The notes below the pieces were generated by a model. That model worked only from the letters and a program-made list of their open reading frames with translations, was not told the DNA's origin and made no database searches. Of a stretch of DNA of 64,000 bases, positions 36,348 to 45,615 are shown piece by piece. The stretch comes from Gillisella vitis (GTDB lineage: Bacteria; Pseudomonadota; Alphaproteobacteria; Rhizobiales; Rhizobiaceae), in contig NZ_CP056048.1 in assembly GCF_021559775.1 (NCBI RefSeq), forward strand, positions 994,501 to 1,058,500. The letters are read 5' to 3'. Position numbers and translations under genes: made by a program. Positions within the stretch are counted from its first letter, which is position 1. Every line of letters begins with the position of its first letter.

Positions 36348-37268
36348 TCAAGGCATAATGGCTGCTGCCGCATCACGGATTCCTTGCATGAGCAGTGATT
36401 GCGGCAGCGTTGCCATGGCATCGGCGCGGACGGTCAATCCGACCGGGCCGCGCGTCGGGGAGCAGTCTATCGGAAGGGCGCAAATCGTCCCTTCTGCTAT
36501 GTCGCCCGCCACGACACCCTCGGAAATGACCCAGACGGCATCGCTGATTTTCAAAAAGGCTCGACCAAAGGAATCGGAGACCGTTTCGATCTGGTTGGGC
36601 AGGGTGGCGACGCCGTTGGCGATCAGGAAATAGTCAACCAAGGGACGGATGATCGAGTTGCGGGTCGGCATCAGTACCGGAAAATCACGCATCCGCTCAA
36701 ACGGCGCCCTTTCGCCCGTCAACAATGGATGGCCCGCCCGGACGACGAAAACCACGGGTTCTGAGTAGAGATGCTCGAAGGAAAATCCTGTCATTTTCTC
36801 CGGTGCCGCCAGCCGCCCAACCACGAGATCCAGTTCTCCAATGCGCAATTGTTCGAGCAGGACTGAGTTGTCGCCGGTGACGATTTTGATCGGGCTTCCG
36901 GTGTTCTCCGCCAAGAACGCCGTCATGGCCTGGGGCATTATGCGGGTGGCAACAGTTGGTAGCGCACCGACCCGCACCGGCGGCCCAGCCTTTGCCGCTT
37001 CTTGCGAAACCGAATCCACTGCGTGACGCAGCGCCGCCAGCGTTGCGCCCGCATGGCGCAGAAAGACCTCACCATAGCGGGTGATGCGGATGCCGCGGCC
37101 CTCGCGCTCAAACAGGCTGACGCCTAAGATTTCTTCCAGCTCACGAACCGTTTTGGTCACAGCGGGTTGGCTGACATGCAGAAGATTGGCGGATTTCACC
37201 ACGCTTTTTTGCCGCGCAACCTCGACAAAGGTCTGAAGATGACGAAACTTAATGCGCTGATCGATCAT
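36348..37268 (-). CDS. pcaQ: LysR-family regulator PcaQ
   Basis: A 306-residue LysR regulator. The N-terminal helix-turn-helix (RHLQTFVEVARQKSVVKSAN, then VSQPAVTKTVRELE) spans about residues 7-60, and the C-terminal ligand domain follows. It is read divergently from pcaD, as PcaQ is in agrobacteria and rhizobia, where it activates pcaDCHGB with beta-carboxymuconate. I choose the ATG at 37268 (MIDQRIKFRH) rather than one 9 bases upstream, because the upstream ATG lies inside the PcaQ box at 37276-37291. Confidence 0.92.
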   Translation of the reverse strand: MIDQRIKFRHLQTFVEVARQKSVVKSANLLHVSQPAVTKTVRELEEILGVSLFEREGRGIRITRYGEVFLRHAGATLAALRHAVDSVSQEAAKAGPPVRVGALPTVATRIMPQAMTAFLAENTGSPIKIVTGDNSVLLEQLRIGELDLVVGRLAAPEKMTGFSFEHLYSEPVVFVVRAGHPLLTGERAPFERMRDFPVLMPTRNSIIRPLVDYFLIANGVATLPNQIETVSDSFGRAFLKISDAVWVISEGVVAGDIAEGTICALPIDCSPTRGPVGLTVRADAMATLPQSLLMQGIRDAAAAIMP

Positions 37269-37275
37269 ATTTTCC

Positions 37276-37291
37276 ATAACCTAGAGGTTAT
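37276..37291. promoter_or_regulatory. PcaQ binding box
   Basis: The exact palindrome ATAACC-N4-GGTTAT lies between pcaQ and pcaD, 70 bases before pcaD. It has the LysR T-N11-A layout and matches the ATAACC-N4-GGTTA-type PcaQ site described in Sinorhizobium and Agrobacterium. It should control both pcaDCHGB and pcaQ. Confidence 0.85.
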
Positions 37292-37360
37292 CATTAGTGG
37301 CGATAATGTCATTTTACTTAACCGATCGGCTGCTGCAAGATCGCTTTCGGAGGATAAGTG

Positions 37361-38152
37361 ATGAAATTTCTCAAGACGACGGATGCAGTTATTCATTACC
37401 ACGCGATTGGCCTGGAGAGTGGCAAGCCGGTGATTGCGTTTGCCAATTCACTCGGCACCGATTTCCGGATCTGGGACGAGGTGATCGAACGCCTCAAGGA
37501 TCGATTCGCCTTTGTGCTGCATGACAAGCGCGGTCATGGCCTGTCGGATCTCGGAAATCCTCCCTATTCGATGGCGACACATGTCGATGACATGGCCACA
37601 CTGCTGGATCATCTTTCGTTGAAGCAGGTGATTGTCATTGGGCTTTCTGTCGGCGGTCTGATTGCCCAGGGCCTTTACGCCAGCCGTCCCGATCTGGTGC
37701 GGGCGCTTATCCTCAGCAACACCGCCCATAAGATCGGCTCTGCCGAAATGTGGAACACCCGCATCGCGACTATTCAAAACAACGGCATCGGAGCCTTGCT
37801 TGAACCGATCATGGAGAGATGGTTCACGGCGCCGTTCCGCACGACGGATAATTCGCTCTATGAGGGTTGCTGCACCATGTTGTTGCGCCAGTCAGCAGAA
37901 GGCTATTGCGGCACGTGTGCTGCGCTGCGCGATGCCGATTTCACGGAGCAGGCAGCGGCTATCGCTGTTCCGACGCTTTGTGTTGTGGGCGACCAGGATG
38001 GCTCGACCCCGCCGGCTCTGGTGCAATCGCTTGCGGCCTTGATTGCCGGTAGCCGGTTTTCAGTCGTGGCTGAGGCAGGCCATATTCCCTGCGTTGAGCA
38101 ACCGGACGCCTATGTGGCGGCCTTGCTGCCGTTTTTGGATGAGTTGGTCTAA
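37361..38152 (+). CDS. pcaD: 3-oxoadipate enol-lactonase
   Basis: A 263-residue alpha/beta hydrolase that opens beta-ketoadipate enol-lactone to beta-ketoadipate. The nucleophile Ser 96 lies in VIGLSVGGL, with an acidic residue in VVGDQDGSTPP near 209-219 and His in EAGHIPCVEQPD near 241-252. The ATG at 37361 follows a GGAGG site by 7 bases; the codon just before is an in-frame GTG that is less likely. It is the first gene of pcaDCHGB. Confidence 0.93.
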   Translation: MKFLKTTDAVIHYHAIGLESGKPVIAFANSLGTDFRIWDEVIERLKDRFAFVLHDKRGHGLSDLGNPPYSMATHVDDMATLLDHLSLKQVIVIGLSVGGLIAQGLYASRPDLVRALILSNTAHKIGSAEMWNTRIATIQNNGIGALLEPIMERWFTAPFRTTDNSLYEGCCTMLLRQSAEGYCGTCAALRDADFTEQAAAIAVPTLCVVGDQDGSTPPALVQSLAALIAGSRFSVVAEAGHIPCVEQPDAYVAALLPFLDELV

Positions 38153-38194
38153 CCAAAAAACAACAAACGAGATCGTCGCGGAGACAGAGCGGAC

Positions 38195-38599
38195 ATGACG
38201 GATAAAACAGACACAGCATCAGAGGCACATCGGCGCGGTATGAAAACCAGGCGCTCCGTGCTTGGCGACGCCCATGTGGATCGGGCAACAGCGGCGGCAA
38301 CCGCCTTCGATCAACCCTTCCAGACGCTGATTACCGAAAGCGCCTGGGGAACCGTGTGGTCGGGTGAACAGTGGACGAAACGCGAGCGGTCGATGGTGAC
38401 CATCGCGCTGCTGGCCGCCCTTGGTCAGGATGAGGAAGTGGCCATGCATATTCGCGCCACGGTCAATACCGGGGCAACCCGCGAGGATATACGCGAAGCG
38501 CTGATGCATGTGGCGATCTATGCGGGCGTTCCGGCCGCAAACCATGCGTTCAAGATTGCCAAGGGCGTTTACGCGCAGATGGATGCCGAAGCAGTTTGA
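38195..38599 (+). CDS. pcaC: 4-carboxymuconolactone decarboxylase
   Basis: A 134-residue AhpD/CMD-like all-helical protein that decarboxylates gamma-carboxymuconolactone to the enol-lactone used by PcaD. The sequence has WTKRERSMVTIALLAALGQD near 69-88 and EDIREALMHVAIYAGVPA near 95-112, both family hallmarks. It is the separate, unfused form, as is usual in rhizobia; some bacteria fuse it to PcaD as PcaL. It lies between pcaD and pcaH. Confidence 0.93.
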   Translation: MTDKTDTASEAHRRGMKTRRSVLGDAHVDRATAAATAFDQPFQTLITESAWGTVWSGEQWTKRERSMVTIALLAALGQDEEVAMHIRATVNTGATREDIREALMHVAIYAGVPAANHAFKIAKGVYAQMDAEAV

Positions 38600-38650
38600 G
38601 CCTGACCGGGATCAGGATGACTGCAACGGTGAAACTTGAGGAGGAAAGAC

Positions 38651-39391
38651 ATGAAGAATTCCCTGCCGGAAACCGGGCCATTTTTTGCCCGTGACCGGGA
38701 TATGCATCCGCCGGCCTATGCCCCCTGGTACAAGACCAGCGTGCTGCGTTCGCCGCAGCGTGCGTTGATTTCCCTTGAGGGCACCAAGAGTGAAATTACC
38801 GGCCCGGTCTTCGGGCACGGCTTGTTGAACGAGACCGATAACGATCTGATCCTCAACTATGCCAAACCAGGCGAAATGGCGATTGGCCAGCGCATTCTGG
38901 TGCATGGCCGGGTGCTGGACGAGCGTGGGGTCGGTGTAAACGGCGCTTTGGTTGAATTCTGGCAGGCCAATGCCGGTGGGCGTTATCGCCACAAGAAGGA
39001 AACCTATCTGGCGGCGCTCGATCCGAATTTCGGCGGGGTAGGGCGTACCATCACCGATGAGAATGGCTATTACTGGTTCAAGACCATCAAGCCCGGTGCG
39101 TATCCCTGGCCGAACGGCGTCAATGATTGGCGTCCGGCGCATATTCATTTTTCCATTTTCGGCCATGGGTTTGCCCAGCGGTTGATCACTCAGATGTATT
39201 TCGAAGGTGATCCGATGATTTGGCTGTGTCCGATCGTCAAAACCATTCCGGATGAAGAGGCGATCAAGCGTCTGGTGGCGCCGCTCGATATGAATGCGGC
39301 CATCCCGATGGACATGCGCGCCTATAAATTCGATATCGTCTTGCGCGGACGCCGCTCGACACTGTTTGAGAATCGCAAGGAGGGCAACTGA
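38651..39391 (+). CDS. pcaH: Protocatechuate 3,4-dioxygenase beta subunit
   Basis: A 246-residue catalytic subunit of the intradiol ring-cleavage enzyme that converts protocatechuate to beta-carboxymuconate. The four non-haem Fe(III) ligands are visible: Tyr 112 (GRYRHK), Tyr 151 (PGAYPW), and His 164 and His 166 (AHIHFS). The ATG at 38651 follows a GAGGAGGAAAG ribosome site. It is followed at once by pcaG, with one base between the coding regions. Confidence 0.95.
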   Translation: MKNSLPETGPFFARDRDMHPPAYAPWYKTSVLRSPQRALISLEGTKSEITGPVFGHGLLNETDNDLILNYAKPGEMAIGQRILVHGRVLDERGVGVNGALVEFWQANAGGRYRHKKETYLAALDPNFGGVGRTITDENGYYWFKTIKPGAYPWPNGVNDWRPAHIHFSIFGHGFAQRLITQMYFEGDPMIWLCPIVKTIPDEEAIKRLVAPLDMNAAIPMDMRAYKFDIVLRGRRSTLFENRKEGN

Positions 39392-39392
39392 T

Positions 39393-40010
39393 ATGGTGCA
39401 GCCACTCGGTTATCTGAAGGAATCGCCTTCGCAGACGGCGGGTCCGTACGTGCATATCGGTTGCACACCGAATTTCTCCGGCATAGAGGGGATTTTCAAG
39501 GAAGATCTGGGTTCCGGCCCGCTTTATAACGACAAAACCCGTGGTGAACGCATCACCATTCGCGGTTTCGTTTATGACGGCGGCGGGAATGCGCTGAAAG
39601 ATGCGCTGATTGAAATCTGGCAGGCCGATAGCGATGGGCTTTACAACAGTCCGTCGGAAACCGGCGGTAAGGCCGATCCGAATTTCCTCGGTTGGGCTCG
39701 TTGCCCAGGTGATATGGCAACCGGGGAATTCGTCTTTCATACCATCAAGCCGGGCAAGGTTCCTTTTGCCGGAGGGCGCTGGATGGCGCCTCATGTGACG
39801 TTCTGGGTCGTGGCACGCGGGATTAATATCGGCTTGCAGACGCGCATGTATTTCCCTGAGGAAGAGGCGGCCAATGCCGAAGATCCGCTTCTGGCGCGTA
39901 TCGAGCACAAGGTACGGGTCCCGACATTGATTGCCAAAAAGCAGGGCAATGACTACGTGTTCGACATTCACCTCCAGGGTGAAAACGAAACTGTGTTCTT
40001 CGATATTTGA
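39393..40010 (+). CDS. pcaG: Protocatechuate 3,4-dioxygenase alpha subunit
   Basis: A 205-residue subunit that pairs with PcaH. It shares the intradiol fold (LKESPSQTAGPYVHIG at the start, DALIEIWQADSDG near 70-82) but lacks the Fe ligands of the beta subunit, as expected. The ATG at 39393 lies just after the pcaH stop and an AGGAGGG site; a longer in-frame reading inside pcaH is not supported. Confidence 0.94.
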   Translation: MVQPLGYLKESPSQTAGPYVHIGCTPNFSGIEGIFKEDLGSGPLYNDKTRGERITIRGFVYDGGGNALKDALIEIWQADSDGLYNSPSETGGKADPNFLGWARCPGDMATGEFVFHTIKPGKVPFAGGRWMAPHVTFWVVARGINIGLQTRMYFPEEEAANAEDPLLARIEHKVRVPTLIAKKQGNDYVFDIHLQGENETVFFDI

Positions 40011-40018
40011 TTGGCAAT

Positions 40019-41077
40019 ATGAGCATTTCTCCTTTCGAACATTCCTTCCTGTCCGGCCTGTTTGGCGATGAGGCCTTTTCTGCCTTGTTTGCCGAGCAGG
40101 CGGATATTGCGGCCATGCTGTCCTTTGAGGCGGCACTGGCCACCGCTCAAGGTGAGGCCGGGGTGATCGAAGTGGGGGATGCGACAGCGATCCAGGCAGG
40201 CCTCGCCCGCTTCACAGCGGATCTCGATGCCTTGAAAACGGCCACGGCACGCGATGGCGTGGTCATTCCCGAATTGGTCGGCCAGATGCGCAAAGCTGTC
40301 GGCGGGACAAGCGCTGCAAAGCTGCATTTCGGTGCCACCAGTCAGGATGTAATCGATACCAGTCTCGTGCTGCGCCTAAAGGTGGCGGCGGGACTCCTCG
40401 ACGAGCGGTTGGCCGCATTGATCGCCGGCTTCGAGCAGATAGATGCCGCTTTTGGGCAGAATGCTCTAATGGGCCATACCCGCATGCAAGCGGCCATCCC
40501 GATTACCGTTTCAGACCGGATCGCCGCTTGGGCTGGACCTTTGCAACGACACCGAGCCCGTCTGCGAGTTTTGCTCGCCGATGGTTTTGCCTTGCAATTT
40601 GGCGGTGCTGCCGGAACATTGGAAAAGCTCGGCGATAAAGGCCCTGCGGTGCGCGCCCGACTGGCTGAACTGCTTGGCCTTGAGGATGCGCTCCAATGGC
40701 ATAGCCAGCGTGACCGGATCGTTGCCTTTGCCGATCTCCTGTCATTGATCTCAGGCAGCCTTGGCAAATTCGGGCAGGACGTGGCGCTTCTGGCGGAAAT
40801 GGGTGGAGAAATTCAATTGACCGGCGGCGGCGGCTCTTCGGCCATGCCGCATAAGCAAAACCCGGTCGGTGCTGAAACGCTGGTGACGCTTGCCCGTTTC
40901 AATGCCGTCCAGGTGGCTGGCCTACATCAAAGCCTTGTGCATGAACAGGAGCGGTCCGGCGCTGCCTGGGCCTTGGAATGGTTGCTGCTGCCGCAGATGG
41001 TTGTGGCGACAGGGGCCGCCACAAAAACCGGTCTGCAATTGATCGGTGCCATCGCCCGGCTTGGCAAATCGGCCTGA
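40019..41077 (+). CDS. pcaB: 3-carboxy-cis,cis-muconate cycloisomerase
   Basis: A 352-residue member of the fumarase/aspartase superfamily that lactonises beta-carboxymuconate to gamma-carboxymuconolactone. The superfamily signature GSSAMPHKQNP lies near residues 274-284 and GATSQDVIDTSL near 104-115. The ATG at 40019 is the likely start; an in-frame TTG overlapping the pcaG stop also exists, and no strong ribosome site is seen for either. It is the last gene of pcaDCHGB. It is somewhat short against some 440-residue homologues, but matches the rhizobial form. Confidence 0.92.
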   Translation: MSISPFEHSFLSGLFGDEAFSALFAEQADIAAMLSFEAALATAQGEAGVIEVGDATAIQAGLARFTADLDALKTATARDGVVIPELVGQMRKAVGGTSAAKLHFGATSQDVIDTSLVLRLKVAAGLLDERLAALIAGFEQIDAAFGQNALMGHTRMQAAIPITVSDRIAAWAGPLQRHRARLRVLLADGFALQFGGAAGTLEKLGDKGPAVRARLAELLGLEDALQWHSQRDRIVAFADLLSLISGSLGKFGQDVALLAEMGGEIQLTGGGGSSAMPHKQNPVGAETLVTLARFNAVQVAGLHQSLVHEQERSGAAWALEWLLLPQMVVATGAATKTGLQLIGAIARLGKSA

Positions 41078-41117
41078 TATCAAGCGGAAAAACGATGTCC
41101 GTCGATTGCAAGGGCGA

Positions 41118-42113
41118 TTATCTCGTCACATCAATCACCACCCGGCCACGGGTTTTCCCGGCAAGGATAGCCTCTGCCAGCGCGGGCAAATTGGACATTG
41201 GTTCGATGGTTGTCATGGCTGCGAGGTGGTCGCGGTTGAGGGTTTTATCGAGAAAATCCCAGGCGCGGATGCGTTTTTCCATCGGCGTCATGACGGAATC
41301 GATACCCAGCAGCGCCACGCCACGCAGGATGAACGGCATGACGGTGGCAGGCAGGTCGGCACCACCCGCCAACCCGCAGGCTGCGACAGCGCCATTGTAA
41401 ACGGTTTGGGCGATAACATTGGCAAGCGTGGTTGAGCCGACGCTGTCGATGGCACCGGTCCAACGTTCTTTTTGCAAGGCGCCGGCCTTTTGCGCCAACT
41501 CGGCACGATCCACGAACTGGCTGGCCCCAAGCGCTTTCAGGTAATCATGCGTCTCAGGCCTGCCAGTGGATGCCGTCACCTGATAACCCCGCGCCGCCAA
41601 AAGGCTGACGGCCATGGAGCCAAGGCCGCCGCCAGCCCCTGTTACCAGAACCTCGCCACTCCCCGGCTGGATTGCGCTCCAATCCTCCAAAGCCAGCACG
41701 GCGAGGGCCGCGGTATAGCCAGCCGTGCCGATGGCCATCGCCTCTTGCAAAGAAAACCCTTCGGGCAAACGCAGCAACCATTCCGGCTTGACCCGCTGGT
41801 AGCGGCTATAGCCGCCGCCTTCGGTCTCGGTCATGCCAAACCCGTTGACGATCACGCGGTCACCTGGTTTCCAACCCGGCGAGCGCGACTCCACCACGGT
41901 TCCGGCAAGATCGGCACCGGCGATGATGGGGGTGCGCCGGGCAATCCGACCGGTGCTTGTAAAGGCCAATCCGTCCTTGTAGTTCAAGGTCGAATAGGAA
42001 ACTTCCACCAGCACATCGTGATCGGCCAGATCGGCCAGTGTCAGTTGCCGAAAGACGCCTTTTGGCTTGCCGTCAACGGTATCGATGACGATTGCGGTGA
42101 ATGGTTCGGTCAT
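41118..42113 (-). CDS. acuI: Medium-chain oxidoreductase, acrylyl-CoA reductase AcuI/YhdH type
   Basis: A 331-residue zinc-independent MDR-family reductase of the YhdH/AcuI group. An N-terminal GroES-like domain (SYSTLNYKDGLAFTSTGRI near 38-56) is followed by a Rossmann domain with VTGAGGGLGSMAVSLLAARG near 152-171. AcuI reduces toxic acryloyl-CoA to propionyl-CoA with NADPH; other members act as general quinone or enone reductases. It is convergent with pcaB and shares no operon. The group call is strong; the exact substrate is less sure. Confidence 0.8.
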   Translation of the reverse strand: MTEPFTAIVIDTVDGKPKGVFRQLTLADLADHDVLVEVSYSTLNYKDGLAFTSTGRIARRTPIIAGADLAGTVVESRSPGWKPGDRVIVNGFGMTETEGGGYSRYQRVKPEWLLRLPEGFSLQEAMAIGTAGYTAALAVLALEDWSAIQPGSGEVLVTGAGGGLGSMAVSLLAARGYQVTASTGRPETHDYLKALGASQFVDRAELAQKAGALQKERWTGAIDSVGSTTLANVIAQTVYNGAVAACGLAGGADLPATVMPFILRGVALLGIDSVMTPMEKRIRAWDFLDKTLNRDHLAAMTTIEPMSNLPALAEAILAGKTRGRVVIDVTR

Positions 42114-42524
42114 GATTGTCTCCTCACTATCAGTGCCGTGGAATCTGCCATGTCCAGTCCGGCCTGGCTACTGTCGATTCGTCTAAGCTGGTTGGGACAT
42201 GAATGGGCAAACCAGCGGCATTCCTTCGAGAACGATGAAGAATGGGGTGTGGCCCATCGCTGTGCCTCTCGCCGGACGAATAAAATGCGTCCGCAGGCCT
42301 ATCCTAGGCGAAAAAATTTCTGACTGCGATTATCCCCTGTTTTCAAGGCGCTGAGGGCGGGCTTTGATCTGTGCTCTTCCAGTCACGCATTGAAAAACAA
42401 TGGGTTATACGCGGGGTTTCGCAAGGTTTCGCCCAGTTATGATGCGGCTTGGAAAGGAGTGATTAACCTTTATTTTTTACTTCTATAGGGGACAAGAGCC
42501 ATTCCAAATGAACTGTTAGGCATC
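42114..42524. other. Intergenic region upstream of the ftsK-like gene
   Basis: This 411-base gap between divergent genes should hold promoters for both. An AT-rich stretch (42464-42488) with TATAGG is the best promoter-like part. I found no convincing gene, RNA or repeat in it. Confidence 0.4.
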
Positions 42525-45389
42525 ATGCGCGTTCCAACACAGAATAGTCCCCGTTCTTCCGATCAGTCCGGTCATGACGATCCGCAGTCTGGCGCGGTGT
42601 CTTCATCCGATCAGGGCCGTCAGTCCGGTCCGAATGGACCGCTTGAGCCTTGGCAGTCGGCCTTCGTCTTGGGGCCGAATGTGCGGTTTACCCGTACGCC
42701 GGAAGCCGCCATCAACAAGCGCCGGGAAGCTGAAGCGGCAGCCGAACAGGCGGCAGTCGTTGCAGCCTTGCAGAAGGCTGTCGATCAGGCTCGCGTGTCT
42801 ACGCCTATGGTCTCCGTTTCCCCCGATCTGGCGTCGACCACGGCGATGCCTGCCTCTATCACTCCTGAGTCCGCAGCGCAGAATACGGGCTTTTTCGGAT
42901 TGCCGAAGACGGGGAGTCCGCTCATCGTCCCACGCCGTGCGCCGCCGCCAAGGCCGGTGAATGCTCGTCCGCCGCAGCCCGTTGCCGAGGCGTCAGTGGC
43001 TGAACCTGTTCAGGATCATGGGCCTGCTCAAGCTGAGGTGGTTCAAGTGCCACAGATCGTTATCGCTCCACAATTTTCGCCGGAGACACTGGTGCGGCCC
43101 TTGTCGAATTCACAGAGAATCGAATCTATCGGTGCGGACCTGCCGCAATTGCCTGAGGCGCTGCGTTTGCGTCAGGCTGCGGCAGCCATGCGCATGGCAG
43201 AGAATATCGAGTTGAACCTGCGCAATGAAAGCCTGTCGGTGGCTGCTGCTGCCGAAATTCCAGCTGATGGAGGGCAGGCGGCGCCTGTTGTCGCTACAGC
43301 CCAATTGTCGGTGTCCGATTTTGCATTTTTTGAAATGCTCGCCGATCCCTTTGATCTTCCCGTCGAGGTGGAGGCTCCCCAGGTTGCTTTGGCGCCGGTG
43401 TGGACGCCCATTCCCGCGGTCACGCCCGTGTCAGAGCCGGTTAGCGGTTCGGTTGCTCAGCTTTATCGGGAGATCCGGGTGCGTCATGGCGCGGAACAGG
43501 TCATTTCCGCGCCTGCTCCCACCATCATTGTCGAAGAGAATGCCGAGCAGCCCGTTCCGCCTGCTCCAGTGGTTGAATCTGTTGTTGAACGCGCCGCAGA
43601 GCCCGAAATTGTTGCTGACGTAGCAGAAGCGGCTCCTGTCGATCTCGCCCCTTGGGAAGAGCCGGTCGAGCCTGCTGAGGTTGTTCAAGCCCTGTCGTTT
43701 GTTGAAGCTCAACCGCTCGTTTTGGCGCCCGTAGCCATTGCTCGTCCCATTTCGGAAGCCATTCGGGCCAATCGTGCCATTGGCGGCTTGGAAATGAACC
43801 GTCATCATCCGTTCGATGGTGATTTCGTTTTCCCGTCGATCAGCCTGTTGCAGGAACCGCCGGCTGCGCGCGCCGAAGCCATGTTGCCGGAAGCACTGGA
43901 GCAGAGCGCCGGTTTGCTGGAAAGCGTGCTGGAGGATTTCGGCATTCGCGGCGAGGTCATCGACGTGCGCCCCGGCCCTGTCGTAACGCTGTATGAATTC
44001 GAACCGGCCCCGGGCATCAAATCATCGCGGATTATCGGCCTTGCTGATGATATCGCTCGCTCAATGTCGGCGCTCTCGGCCCGTGTTGCTGTTGTACCCG
44101 GCCGCAATGTCATCGGCATCGAATTGCCAAATGCCGTGCGCGAAACCGTTTATCTGCGCGAATTGATCGAATGCGAGGATTATTGGGAAAGCCGGTTCAA
44201 GCTGGCGCTTTGCCTCGGCAAGTCGATTGGCGGCGAACCGGTTATCGCCGAACTCGCCAAGATGCCGCATCTTCTGGTGGCAGGCACGACGGGTTCAGGC
44301 AAGTCCGTGGCGATCAACACAATGATCCTGTCGCTGCTCTACCGGCTGAAGCCGGAGGAATGCCGGTTGATCATGGTTGACCCGAAAATGCTGGAACTGT
44401 CTGTTTATGATGGCATTCCGCATTTGCTGACCCCTGTCGTGACCGATCCGAAAAAGGCTGTCATGGCGCTGAAATGGGCGGTTCGCGAGATGGAAGACCG
44501 TTACCGCAAGATGTCGCGGCTCGGCGTGCGCAATATTGATGGTTATAACGCTCGCGCCGCCCAGGCTCGCGAAAAGAACGAAGTGATTACCGTCAGCGTT
44601 CAGGTCGGTTTTGATCGCCATTCGGGCGAGATCCTCTATGAGGATCAGGATCTCGATATGTCGCATATGCCTTATATCGTCATCATTGTTGACGAAATGG
44701 CCGACCTGATGATGGTGGCGGGCAAGGAAATCGAAGGCGCGATCCAGCGTCTGGCGCAGATGGCGCGTGCGGCGGGCATTCACTTGATCATGGCGACCCA
44801 GCGGCCGTCCGTCGATGTCATCACCGGCACGATCAAGGCGAATTTCCCGACCCGGATTTCCTTCCAGGTGACATCCAAGATCGATAGTCGCACCATTTTG
44901 GGCGAGCAGGGTGCTGAACATCTGCTGGGCCAGGGCGATATGCTGCACATGGTTGGCGGTGGCCGGGTCTGCCGCGTCCACGGTCCGTTCGTCTCGGATG
45001 CCGAAGTCGAGCAAGTCGTGGCGCATCTGAAGACACAGGGCCGTCCTGAATATCTCGGCACGGTGACTGAGGAAGACGGCGGCGAACCCATGGCCAGTGC
45101 ACCGGCCGTTGAAGAGACCTATGATCGTGCCCCGGTTGGCGGTGGTAGCGAAGAGAGCGACGAGGTCTACGAAAAGGCCGTCAAGGTGGTGCTGCGGGAC
45201 CAGAAATGCTCGACCTCCTACATCCAGCGCCGTCTTTCGATTGGCTATAACCGTGCGGCTTCGCTGGTGGAGCGCATGGAGCGCGAAGGTCTCGTCGGTC
45301 CGGCAAACCATGTCGGCAAGCGGGAAATTATCGCCGGTTCTTCATCTGAACCAGTTGGGAGTGGCATTGGTTTTGATGACGTCGATTGA
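42525..45389 (+). CDS. ftsK: FtsK/SpoIIIE-type DNA translocase without visible membrane domain
   Basis: A 954-residue DNA motor. Residues 1-430 are low-complexity, rich in Pro, Ala, Val and Glu, with no membrane segments. The motor follows: FtsK alpha/beta domain from about 455, Walker A GTTGSGKS at 587-594, Walker B around IIVDEMADLMM with Asp 723, and ATQRPSVDVITG near 766-777. A C-terminal gamma winged helix (about 885-945, CSTSYIQRRLSIGYNRAASL) should read KOPS-like sequences. FtsK moves chromosome ends at the septum and aids XerCD dimer resolution. The lack of an N-terminal membrane anchor suggests a second, soluble FtsK form or anchoring through partners. Confidence 0.9.
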   Translation: MRVPTQNSPRSSDQSGHDDPQSGAVSSSDQGRQSGPNGPLEPWQSAFVLGPNVRFTRTPEAAINKRREAEAAAEQAAVVAALQKAVDQARVSTPMVSVSPDLASTTAMPASITPESAAQNTGFFGLPKTGSPLIVPRRAPPPRPVNARPPQPVAEASVAEPVQDHGPAQAEVVQVPQIVIAPQFSPETLVRPLSNSQRIESIGADLPQLPEALRLRQAAAAMRMAENIELNLRNESLSVAAAAEIPADGGQAAPVVATAQLSVSDFAFFEMLADPFDLPVEVEAPQVALAPVWTPIPAVTPVSEPVSGSVAQLYREIRVRHGAEQVISAPAPTIIVEENAEQPVPPAPVVESVVERAAEPEIVADVAEAAPVDLAPWEEPVEPAEVVQALSFVEAQPLVLAPVAIARPISEAIRANRAIGGLEMNRHHPFDGDFVFPSISLLQEPPAARAEAMLPEALEQSAGLLESVLEDFGIRGEVIDVRPGPVVTLYEFEPAPGIKSSRIIGLADDIARSMSALSARVAVVPGRNVIGIELPNAVRETVYLRELIECEDYWESRFKLALCLGKSIGGEPVIAELAKMPHLLVAGTTGSGKSVAINTMILSLLYRLKPEECRLIMVDPKMLELSVYDGIPHLLTPVVTDPKKAVMALKWAVREMEDRYRKMSRLGVRNIDGYNARAAQAREKNEVITVSVQVGFDRHSGEILYEDQDLDMSHMPYIVIIVDEMADLMMVAGKEIEGAIQRLAQMARAAGIHLIMATQRPSVDVITGTIKANFPTRISFQVTSKIDSRTILGEQGAEHLLGQGDMLHMVGGGRVCRVHGPFVSDAEVEQVVAHLKTQGRPEYLGTVTEEDGGEPMASAPAVEETYDRAPVGGGSEESDEVYEKAVKVVLRDQKCSTSYIQRRLSIGYNRAASLVERMEREGLVGPANHVGKREIIAGSSSEPVGSGIGFDDVD

Positions 45390-45436
45390 CGCGAGAGACC
45401 GATGACGACTGCGTCACTCCTGATGATGGAGATGAT

Positions 45437-45540
45437 TAGAGTTTGTCGGGGAAAAGTGGAACCTGGTTTTCCCGAAAAGACAAACGAAAACAAAAGAAAC
45501 AAGAGTTTGTCTGGTTCAATCTGAACCTGACAGAGTCTAG
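45437..45540. repeat. Rhizobial intergenic repeat copy
   Basis: A 104-base palindromic segment after ftsK. A stem pairs agtttgtc / gacaaac, with ggggaaaa / ttttccc inside, and a second dyad GGTTCA-ATC-TGAACC lies near the right end. The core (gaaaagtggaacctggtttt) resembles the left arm of the element at 5747-5815 (gaaagttaaaaccggtttt). This pattern is common between rhizobial genes. Confidence 0.6.
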
Positions 45541-45556
45541 GCGCATAATAGATACC

Positions 45557-45597
45557 AACGCCGTGCCTCTGCTAGGGGCACGGCGTTTTGCATTTTA
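45557..45597. terminator. Bidirectional terminator between ftsK and fbpC
   Basis: An 11-bp perfect stem (aacgccgtgcc / ggcacggcgtt) with a loop of about 9 bases is followed by TTTTGCATTTT on the plus strand. It lies between two convergent genes. Confidence 0.8.
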
Positions 45598-45615
45598 ACG
45601 GCTATTCGGAACGGA

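Noticed and set aside
44295..45311. A 338-codon frame opposite the end of ftsK
   Set aside because: Composition is that of an antisense shadow, and the FtsK motor and gamma domains lie on the other strand.
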